Source: Pleurotus djamor
Taxonomy: Eukaryota; Basidiomycota; Agaricomycetes; Agaricales; Pleurotaceae
Direction of reading: 5' to 3'
NCBI GenBank assembly: GCA_029747585.1
Contig: JAPEVF010000676.1
Coordinates: 1 to 24,678, forward strand
Length of the DNA stretch: 24,678 nt
In this document: positions 1-8,199 of the stretch, piece by piece
Layout of the letters: the number at the start of each line of letters is the position of its first letter
Position numbering within the stretch: position 1 is the first letter of the stretch
Translations under genes and position numbers: made by a program
Notes under the pieces: generated by a model
Seen by the model: the letters and a program-made list of their open reading frames with translations, nothing else
Database searches by the model: none
What the model was told of the DNA's origin: nothing

Positions 1-109
1 CCTGCGAGCCCCAAAACAGGATGATGCTGGGTCGATGTTGGGTGTACTTAACATTCCCGGAAGTAGGTTTCATAGACATACACACAAGAAGACAAGACTT
101 AAGCTCCAA

Positions 110-1216
110 TTACCAAGCACAGTGTCCGCCATCGACCTTGATACTGTGGATGGCCATAAATTACTGCTTTACAGGTGAAGTGATGGTTGACTTACTCGCT
201 TCCCGTGCAGAATGAGGAGGCATCACTTGCAAGCCACAGACAAGCACCGCGCAGCTCATCAGGGCGTCCGAGCCTGCCTATTGGGTTCATACCGGACCAC
301 TCCTTCCGCAGCTTGGGCTCTTGATTCAAGAATGCACCAGCCATCCTGTATGAACGAGGCAAACACCAGACCCTGGTTAGCGTGGACTTTGGGACACAAA
401 GAGGAAGCGCGGGCACTTGGTTTCGATGAATCCGGGACTAAGAGTATTGACACGGATACCTTTGACGCCGAGTTCGCAAGCCATCGACCGAGCCATCTGG
501 AGCACAGCGGACTTGCTGGTCTGATACGCAAGCCAGTGTTAATTCTGTCGCACATCAGTTTCCGTTGGGTACATTATGGTAGAATCGCAGTGCTCACCTT
601 GATTGTAGTGCTACCACATATACTCGCTGTCATGATGATGCTTCCTGGGATGCCCAACTTTTCCATTTGACGTCCAGCTGCTTGCGCGGTATACAGAACG
701 CCATTTACATTGATGGACATGAGCTATGCTCAAAGGCACATATGTAAGCACCAAGTAATTTTACGTGGTTTCTGTGCAAGAAGGCACCTTGGTGAAATCG
801 TCGGCAGGAAATTCCAGGCTGGTAGCACCGTTCACTATGCCGGCATTGGCAAAGCAGATATCCAAACGTCCTTCCTTGGCGACGATATCTTCGGCGATCT
901 CCCACATTTGTGACTGATCACTGACATCACCACTGACATACTCCAGTCGTCCGTTCTCTACACCAGGAGCCGAGGGAGGAAGTGCTAAAGCGTAACCCTG
1001 AGCAAGCTTAAAGTCGTTGTCGGGATCTGTGGGAAGGTCGAGACAGTAGACGACTGCGCCAGCTTCAGCAAATCCAAGGGCGACTTCCAAGCCGATCCCG
1101 CGTTGACCACCGGTGACAAGGGCAACTTTCTTTTCCAAGGAGAACTGGTTGAAGACGGAGCGACGCGGAGTCTCGCCGGAGAGTGCAGCAGACACGCCAA
1201 CGAGCGGGTTCGCCAT
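110..1216 (-). pseudogene. Short-chain dehydrogenase/reductase, copy 1, broken by a nonsense codon
   Basis: Classical NAD(P)-dependent SDR, the diverged twin of the gene at 19583-20691. Exons on the minus strand: 1216-788, 723-598, 544-417, 345-196, 143-110, the same lengths (429, 126, 128, 150, 34 nt) as the intact copy. The cofactor motif TGGQRGIG and the NAG motif are present in exon 1. Exon 3 begins AAT TAA CAC TGG where the twin has AAC CAA CAT TGG, so Gln187 has become a stop (TAA, plus positions 539-541). The stop lies just before the catalytic YxxxK. A downstream AG could skip the stop in frame, but that would remove the catalytic Tyr. All other splice signals are intact, which suggests recent inactivation or an assembly error. 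The likely product is a truncated protein of about 186 residues. Confidence 0.82.
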
Positions 1217-2021
1217 GGTAGTTGGTGATACGGAGAATTCCTCATATAACCTGGGTATAAAGGAGGTGGGAATCCTACGTGTGACTTGTAAATTGTGCTT
1301 TGGAAGGAGCTAGGCGTATCCCCGGCTGGGCTTTTGTATTGGTGGGAGGTTCTTCTGTCCCCCTTTATCGGACACCAGATACAAGGCAAATCGTTACGAT
1401 ACTACCCGAGGTGGAGCCTTGAAAAGATAGAAATTAGTTGAAGAAACCAATGACAAGTGATCAGCGGAACAAACCACATGGGCGACGCGACTCCTGCGCG
1501 TTAGAGTGCATCTCAAGCAACTCGTAAGTTTGATGCGCAAATATCCGAAAGATGAGTTCGCGTAGCATAGCATTGTCAATCTACCCTTGATGTATAGAAG
1601 AGAATACGGTATGGTTGACTCATAGTCACCCGTTGCTTTTGAGCTTGGGGGCGCCCTCCAGAACCCAGAGTCAACCCAGAGTTGGCAGAATTTTTGAGGT
1701 TGAAACCGAGAGCTTTGTTGAAAGACAGTTCGATTGCATTCCTGAGAGAGCTGCTGGAGGAAATTGAGCCTATAAAGCCATCCCGGCGTAAACCAGCTAA
1801 TGACTTAGAACGTACTTCAAGTGTGTCCGTCGTCCGATGAGAGAATGCCAGATATGCAGAATCAGATATCAGAGTTTTCTAGCCAATGTTTTCTCGAGAG
1901 TGAGGCGCAAATAATTCCGGTAAAAGGTTCGAAGCTGTTCGAAGGGAAGAACACTCAACATGAGCGCTTGAGCTCAGACTCGGAAACTTGCCAGGTTCGC
2001 TTCAAGGGTTCTCCTGTTAGA
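1217..2021. other. Upstream region of SDR copy 1
   Basis: No convincing gene is seen. The stretch is alignable in patches with the upstream region of SDR copy 2 (18775-19582) in opposite orientation, so it holds the old promoter of copy 1 plus about 500 bp of further duplicated non-coding DNA. Short open frames here have no recognisable protein features. Confidence 0.6.
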
Positions 2022-2033
2022 ACGTGATCACGT
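2022..2033. promoter_or_regulatory. 12-bp perfect palindrome ACGTGATCACGT
   Basis: Perfect palindrome about 0.8 kb upstream of the SDR copy 1 start. The same 12-mer is found at 18763-18774, about 0.8 kb upstream of copy 2. It looks like a binding site for a dimeric transcription factor, but no factor can be named from the sequence. Confidence 0.35.
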
Positions 2034-2074
2034 GCAGGAACGCGTCGCTGCGTGAGCTTTCGCGATTTCCCCGT

Positions 2075-2374
2075 TACTGTCCGTGCATGTAGGGAGGCAA
2101 CCGGCCGCGCAGCGTTACCCAAAAAATAGTTTCAACGTTGGCGACGGGGCGAAAAATTGCGTTACACAGACAATTTTAGGCAACAACCCGGCGGAAAAGG
2201 GCACTTTTTTCTTGCTTTTTTCGGCGTTTGATTGTGTTTTCAAGGAAGTTTCGGGGGAGGTAACGATTTGGTTGAGCAACCAGCCCCGCGTTACGCGTTA
2301 CAATGCGCACTTTTGGCGACGCAACCGGTACCCCGTTACGCGTTACCGTTGCCTCCCTACATGCAAGGACAGTA
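2075..2374. mobile_element. MITE-like element with 27-bp terminal inverted repeats
   Basis: The left end 2075-2101 (TACTGTCCG then TGCATGTAGGGAGGCAAC) is the inverse of the right end 2348-2374 with a single mismatch. If the outermost TA on each side is a target-site duplication, the element proper is 2077-2372, as in Tc1/mariner-type MITEs. The inside is GC-rich on the left, T-rich in the middle and carries TTACGCGTTA palindromes near 2291 and 2337 as sub-terminal motifs. It has no credible transposase frame, so it would be non-autonomous. It sits within about 20 bp of the inner edge of the left inverted arm. The superfamily is an inference from the TA flank only. Confidence 0.72.
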
Positions 2375-2881
2375 CTTGCCTGACCATCATTCGACCATCA
2401 TCGAAGGCCACAGTACATCCAACTTTCAAGGGACTTATCTTGAGCATCGATTATAATTCGAAAACTTTCTTGTCATTCTACATTCCTCCTTACGCCATGG
2501 TCCCAAACTAGCTCACCATGAATAATTCCCAATGGCTTGGACAAGAGGGCATCGTCACAGTGACCTTCGAGCAGGAAACACGAACTCTGAGACAATCTTA
2601 GTTTCGCTCTTTCAGTTGCTCTCAGGCTCCACTTCTGATGCATGATGGTCTACAATGCGTTAGTAGCGTTCTGAAACCAGTACCGTGTCAAACCCAATAA
2701 TGAAGGCTTTGTTCACCACATATGTGGAGCTGCGATCAGCCCGGAGTGCCTGCGCCCTGGATTTCTATCTCACGATGCCTTATAGACGTTACGCCTCCAA
2801 CCAGATGACGCACGTTTGTCCGATAAAGGTATGTTTTTGATCCGTTCATTATTCTATGTGAGATAAACAGCGCCGTACGCG
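2375..2881. other. Intergenic, upstream of the GTPase gene
   Basis: About 500 bp without a supportable gene, RNA or repeat. It presumably holds the promoter of the gene that starts at 2940. Confidence 0.5.
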
Positions 2882-2889
2882 TATAAATT
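2882..2889 (+). promoter_or_regulatory. Candidate TATA box of the GTPase gene
   Basis: TATAAATT lies 58 bp upstream of the ATG at 2940, a spacing that fits fungal TATA promoters. Confidence 0.45.
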
Positions 2890-2939
2890 GAAAGTCGTGG
2901 GGTCGTCGCTCTGATTCCTCGATATCTAGTCCCCTTACT

Positions 2940-5900
2940 ATGGCCTCCTCGGACGATACCACGCTCGATACTGGCTTAGGCGGCGTCAAATTCCGAGTGC
3001 TTATCATTGGTAAAGCCAATGCTGGCAAAACTACCATTCTCCAAAAAGTCTGCAACACCACCGAGCAGCCAGTTGTGATGGATTCCAAAGGACAATTGGT
3101 GCGTTCCTCACACGACTTGTCGCTTGTGTCCAAGAACCTGAGCAGTTGGACAGTTGGATCCCGCCATCCTTGAGCCATCCAAAGGGGTAGTTGGTATGAC
3201 TGATAACGAGTCAACGTAACTAAAGAGCGGCTATATAGCGCGGCGAACATGACATCAACTTGCAGTATGTATTCAAAAGCCAGGATCGCTTTGTATTCCA
3301 CGATTCGCGTGGGTTTGAGGCTGGTAGCACCCAAGAGCTGGATGCTGTGAAGCAGTTCATTGCCGAACGCGCGAGCCATCCTCATCTCAACCTCCGTCTC
3401 CACGTAGTCTGGTACAATGCTCTTCACCTGATCGTGTCGCCGGTGATTTCCATACGTATAGGTTTTGCATTCCTACGGACACACCGCGTATTCTCCTTGA
3501 GGGCGAAACGAGCTTCTTTGAAGAATGTCGGAAGAGCCACGGTTCGTCAAGCCTCCCGTTCTCCATGTCGGTTCATTCACCTTGCCGTGGTAGTTCCCGT
3601 TGTCGCCATCTTCACAAAATTCGATTTTCGCCATCACGAGGCTATCGCGGCGCTTCTCGACGAAGGGCTTAGTCGTCCAGATGCTCGACGCGCAGCACCT
3701 GAACGAGCAAAAACGGATTTTGAGAAAATCTACATGGACAGATTGTACTCGCGCGCTCATCCCCCATCGTCCCATGTTTTCCTCTATGGTTAGTTACCAT
3801 GAAACTCACTCCTTCAGAGCCTCTTTTGACAGCATAACAGGAATGCAGAAGCCATCCGCAGATTGCACGGACTTGATTCGTGCAACAGCCGCGTCTCTCA
3901 AAGGATCAAACCTCCAAAGCCTTCTCATTTCCACGCAGATGAACCGCATCCACCTTTGTGTCGAGTACGCCTTGCGTCAGTGAGTTATCTGCTCCGTTTT
4001 TCTTTTTAACCACACGTTCACGCTATTTCAGCATCCTTGAGAATATTCAGCGCAAGACAGGGGACCTCCGCCGTCACGAAATGAAGGACATAGTTTTCAA
4101 CTGCATGATATGGTTCCCCCTCGACCAGGTGCGCCCATTCTAAATTTCTTGACACTCTAACCGCGAAAGGACGCATTGAAAAAACAGACGGTATTCCCTT
4201 TGCCCACATTATGAACAGCTATTAATTATCCTTCTAGGATGTACGTATGATACTCACACAGCTTCACAAACATTCATCCTTGGATTAATCATCTTTCAGT
4301 TGGTATGTTGCGATTTCGTGTATCTGGCTAAATGACTTACACCCTTCATTAGGTGGTAAGTACTTGCGTTTTGTATCATTGATGATCCTCGATTTTATGA
4401 GATCCTTATAGAAAGTAAGTTGTACCCACTTCACGCACTTTCGCATGCTGACGCTGTCCTGTCAGGCCGTAACTGTGCGTTTAAACCTGATTTCCTCGAG
4501 ACTTGGCCCTGACAGTTGGATTACATCCTCCAGAAACTTGTAGGTTTCCGTCCCTTTCTCCTTTACTTCGCTGACGCTTCTATAGAAAGTACGTACACTA
4601 TAACTTCTGAATATCCCCGCCCATACTCATGACACCCAAACGCAGGAAGAAACGGTCGATACTGTGAGCATTCCTCTTCATCGACTCAGCAAAGATAATT
4701 CTCATGCAGTATTTTGGTATTCAGGAAAGAGAATATGTAAGTCACCGCAAATTGGTGGAAAGACTTAATCACCTGGAAGGCTCACCAATTGGCTAGGATA
4801 TAGTGCGTCGCCATCTGTGTCCAGAATTGACGGCGTTCAATTCTTAGATGTCTAGAACAAGGTTTGATTGATTTCATGTGTGCATGGCGAAATATATTGA
4901 CTTCCGCTCGTAGCGCAAGGTTACATACTTCCATTTCTCTGAGAGCTTCTCTTTCTGATCTGTACTATTTGTGAGGGCAGTATGTAAGTGGATCAATTTC
5001 CTCGATGACCCTTCCCCTAACTATGTTCTTGCCCCTGTCAGGTTGTGAGTACCTAAGTTCGCCTGTTTGCGAAGTCGATGATTCATTCTGTCCATAGAAA
5101 GTACGTCCCCCATTGGCACACTGTCTACCTCCGTGACTTACAAGAGATCCCCTCGTAGTCCGTAAGTAAATTGTATTGATAAACCACCATATCCTCAGTC
5201 TCGGCCATAGGTTGTCAGTGCATGCATAACCCAATGCTCCCTACCCATTACTCACGCTTCGACTTTCCCGATCTACGAAGCATGTGAGTTTGATCATATC
5301 TTGCATCAGCATCAGTATCATGACTCAACGGTGACATAGCCTGTGAGTTCGAGTCAAATCCAGATTGTTCTCAACTCTTGACCTGAATAAACATATCCTC
5401 TCATCAGTGGGTAAGTTGTTGTTTCTTCTTCTTTTCCCCCTCGGACCACCACGCTCATCTATAAATAGGAAGTGAGTGAGACTGTCGCTGACTCAGTACA
5501 TACTCTGATCTCCCGCCTCCGTTTGGTGCAGCATGTAAGAACCCCCTCTCATCAATTGTTCTCCCCTTGCTGACATCCTCCCCCAGTGGGTTCGTTACCT
5601 CATTCCTTCTCATCGGACTCGGCTAACGAAGTCTTTTACCACGCAACTAGTGGGTGAGTGATATAATCTCCCCCTCTTGTCGTCATCTTCTTGTTTTTAA
5701 TGTCCTTGTCCAGAAAGTGAGCCCGCTCAACCTACCAGTGTGTTGCTCATGCTAACCTCGCCTAGTGGGTAAGCGATATGTTCCTCACGCTACTCATGTT
5801 CCTTCATGATCCGCTAGGATGTATGTTTCCTTCCGTTCCTTCTTGAGACCTCTCTGACTACTCGTGATTGATCGATTAGTCTGTGCGTACAAACCGTTGT

Positions 5901-7420
5901 TACCCTTCGCGCTCAAACTCAAATCCATGGGAATACCATCTCGTAGACTCCAGTGCGTGGTATCTAGGGTCACCTCGCTCTCGTTCCTGCCTAACTATAT
6001 CTCAGGACTCGGTCAGCCTTTCCCACTTTCCCTCGGTCACGCTTATCAACCTTAACGACCCCATTTTTAATAGCAAGTACGCGGCTTCTTTCCAATCTAT
6101 ATAACGTACACTAAGCACGGATAAAATGTAGTGGGTATGTACTCCCCTCTCACCTTCTGCGAGAGAAGATCAGACGTCCACTCTCTCCACCTTAGGCAGT
6201 AAGTTTGATCGTTCTAAAAGTTTGACCTTCTCCTGATTTTCTGAATTAGACAGTAAGCTCGGTGCTACCTTCAAGCTATTTGAACCTTTTTCACCCTTTT
6301 CACCATACATAGCCAGTGAGTCTTCGAACGCTCGCGAATCCTTAATATTGTGCTAATTTTCGTCATTAGTGGGTAAGTAATGTACCCGGCGCTCTAGCAG
6401 TTGGCAAGTATTGATAGGGCTCTTCCATCCTTTAGATCGTAAGTCGCTTCCATTGTCATTTCCATCGCGCTGATTGTTCGACTTGACAGCACGTGAGGCT
6501 TTTACTCTACTTTATGTCACTCGTCTAGACGAGAGAATTGGTTCTAGGAAGTAAGTTACCGTCGTTTCCAACATCCCATTTTGCATCTGAGCATCCACTA
6601 GACCGTCAGTATTTTACCACTTCGAATAAGACGTGTTGACCCCCACGGTCGTCTCACTGAGATTCGATGAATAGCTCGTACGTTATTTGCCTATCGCGTC
6701 GACAGCTTTTTTTTAGCCGAAATGTTTCAGTTTGTAAGTCACTTAAACGATCGGATTGTTTAAGCGTCCTCATGTCTCCCATAGAACGTACGTCCAGTCA
6801 TTCATTTTCTCGCTGTCATTGGCTCGACTTACTGTTTCGTGCACAATCTAGGATGTACGTGGTCCCTGATCCACTGGTAAAATTCACGGCTGAATGATTG
6901 ACGATAGGCGTACCTCGAGAAATTGGTACAGCTCTTGCTCATCGCCTCTCAGAATCCTGATACCGTGATCGATTTGTATAGGCTGGTCAAGACACCCAGG
7001 ACCAACGTCCACCTCCATCCCCGAAAGTAATGCAGCGAAAGGTAAATATATCTCCCCGCAACCTATGTTCTTCTTGAGTTACGGAATCAAATGGCAGGGC
7101 TCCATCCACCAACTTCAAACAAAGGATCAACTTGCACGCGTTGCCACTTGTTTGTTACCCATCTGGCCAACTCCATCGCGGTCCCTAACATGTTGATGTC
7201 AGGCACCGTCGTTTTACTCGCCTTTATCTGCAAGCCAGAAAACAAGCACGTGAATCTTGAGAAGAAGCTCCATGCCTTCTTCAAGGGCGAGAGCGCAGAA
7301 CTCGAGAAGATAACCCAAGCGATTGATAAAGTCGTAGAAGACAACTTCAACGACCCCAAGGAACTGCTCGTTGGTCTCACAAAAGTTGCGTTAGACCCGG
7401 AGTATGCCCTTTCCATGTAG
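2940..7420 (+). CDS. P-loop GTPase (G-domain protein), 56 exons with a central array of single-codon exons
   Basis: Predicted 479 aa. Exons: 2940-3098, 3154-3186, 3239-3411, 3462-3541, 3594-3788, 3841-3979, 4032-4128, then 45 tiny exons (separate entry), 6908-6985, 7036-7041, 7098-7149, 7203-7420. G1 is GKANAGKT (residues 24-31), G3 is DSRG (86-89, in FVFHDSRGFEAGS) and G4 is TKFD (156-159, in VVAIFTKFD). These three motifs in this spacing define a TRAFAC-type GTP-binding domain common in Agaricomycete G-domain proteins; its cellular role is unknown. Residues 293-362 come from the micro-exon array. The C-terminus (363-479) is helical-looking, with AYLEKLVQLLLIASQNPD and a hydrophobic patch TVVLLAFI, and it ends in LDPEYALSM. 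Every exon joins in frame across 55 introns and no motif is lost, so I take the gene as live. The start is the first ATG, with a TATA-like box upstream. Confidence 0.85.
4129..6907 (+). other. Array of 46 tandem introns separated by 45 micro-exons, 37 of one codon
   Basis: Introns of 46-70 nt follow one another, each starting GT (mostly gtaagt, gtgagt, gtacgt, gtgcgt) and ending AG, many with CTAAC/CTGAC 10-30 nt before the AG. Exons by first base: 4188 ACG, 4238 GAT, 4300 TTG, 4353 GTG, 4412 AAA, 4466 GCC, 4516 (24 nt), 4586 AAA, 4646 (18 nt), 4710 (27 nt), 4797 GATATA, 4856 AACAAG, 4914 CGCAAG, 4981 TAT, 5042 GTT, 5098 AAA, 5159 TCC, 5211 GTT, 5281 CAT, 5340 CCT, 5408 TGG, 5469 GAA, 5532 CAT, 5587 TGG, 5651 TGG, 5714 AAA, 5766 TGG, 5818 GAT, 5880 TCT, 5947 ACTCCA, 6006 GACTCG, 6074 CAA, 6132 TGG, 6196 GCA, 6250 ACA, 6313 CCA, 6370 TGG, 6436 ATC, 6490 CAC, 6548 GAA, 6602 ACC, 6675 CTC, 6731 TTT, 6785 AAC, 6852 GAT. 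All are in phase 0 and none is a stop. The weakest calls are the donor at 4469 (gtaact), the acceptor at 5280 (aag) and the six-base exons. Confidence 0.82.
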
Positions 7421-8117
7421 AACTGTTATCTTGATGCGCCGGGATGTCCAGCGCTTCGTTCAGCGTCTGTACCAACACAGTTCGCTTCCGTTTCGACCAA
7501 TCCGTGCATCTGAGAAAGTCCAGATAACATTCATCGCCGCACAGCCTCCCTTCATCAATATTCAATGCCCGTCTGCTGACCCTACGTCCCAAGCTTTCGG
7601 ATCCTTCTTTCATCAGACACTTGCCATCAGCATCCTGCACCCCCTTAAGAAAGTCGCGATTACTTGCCTTCTCTGACCTATTTTAAAGGTGACCGGAAGC
7701 TCCCTTCGTCTTAGCATCACATCTCCCGATCGGTCACGAGGAGCCTATATCGATGTGTCGAGCACGAGAAAGGCCGTTGGAAGTTCGTAGAATGGCATGG
7801 ACAAATTGGGACAAAGGAATCTCCGTTCGATGATCAACTGAAAGTAGCCCGTTAAGGCCTGGAGGCCTAGCTCCCCATGCTCCCTGAGAAATACAGAAAA
7901 GGCAAGTAGTCCGAAGTCATAAAGGTGCTTTCAAAAGAAGGAAGAGCGCGAAGGTTTACTCGACTCCGAGGCAATGTTGCATGACCCCTGCGTGGCCATC
8001 AGATCGGGGCTGGATCTCGATGTTGGTTGTCACGTACCTTTGATTATGTAATTCAGGGAAATATGAAGCCGGCGGTAAATGGACGTTAAAAAGGGAAGAG
8101 TTTGGTAAACATCAACC
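7421..8117. other. Intergenic between the GTPase and TUP1
   Basis: No supportable gene. The frames seen here have no family features and no consistent splice structure. It contains the 3' end of the GTPase gene and distal TUP1 upstream DNA. Confidence 0.5.
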
Positions 8118-8165
8118 TTTTCTTCCCCCTCCCTGTCCCCACGAACCCCCTTCTCCTCCTCGACA
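8118..8165 (+). promoter_or_regulatory. Pyrimidine-rich tract before the TUP1 start
   Basis: A C/T-rich run (TTTTCTTCCCCCTCCCTGTC and following) ends about 35 bp before the ATG at 8200. Such CT tracts commonly mark core promoters of highly expressed fungal genes. This supports 8200 as the start in preference to the ATG at 8737. Confidence 0.4.
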
Positions 8166-8199
8166 TCCACAAAATATCGACGAAGGCACCAACTCGGGG

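Larger units (their letters stand above)
1..2060. repeat. Left arm of an inverted segmental duplication (runs off the window)
   Basis: The reverse complement of this region matches about 18740-20850. The match covers the whole SDR gene with all four introns at the same places, its promoter (for example GGCTCCACCTCGGGTA near 1412-1427 and near 19369), and further upstream patches such as CCTCAAAAATTC (around 1690 and 19091) and an identical 12-mer palindrome (2022-2033 and 18763-18774). Coding parts are close to identical in places; the flanks are much more diverged, with indels, so the duplication looks old. At the left it continues past base 1, because the last readable bases still match about 20780-20820. 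The exact inner edge near 2060 is my estimate from patchy similarity. Confidence 0.8.

Noticed and set aside
259..555. Open frames overlapping SDR copy 1 on both strands
   Set aside because: Shadows of the SDR exons; they mirror the shadows seen over the intact copy at 20140-20589.
2083..2511. Open frame through the MITE-like element
   Set aside because: No transposase features; it is composed of terminal-repeat and low-complexity sequence and stays open by chance.
4129..6907. Array read as a CRISPR or minisatellite because of the about 59 bp spacing
   Set aside because: The regular parts are only splice-site consensus words; the intervals do not repeat in sequence, and the units join into one open frame.
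4129..6907. Array as a recursively spliced single long intron
   Set aside because: Recursive sites would be AG directly followed by GT. Here three bases always intervene and the joined codons are stop-free and in phase 0. It remains possible and is listed as the refuting outcome.
7404..7676. Open frames in both strands downstream of the GTPase stop
   Set aside because: No family motif, no splice-supported extension and no promoter signal; treated as intergenic.
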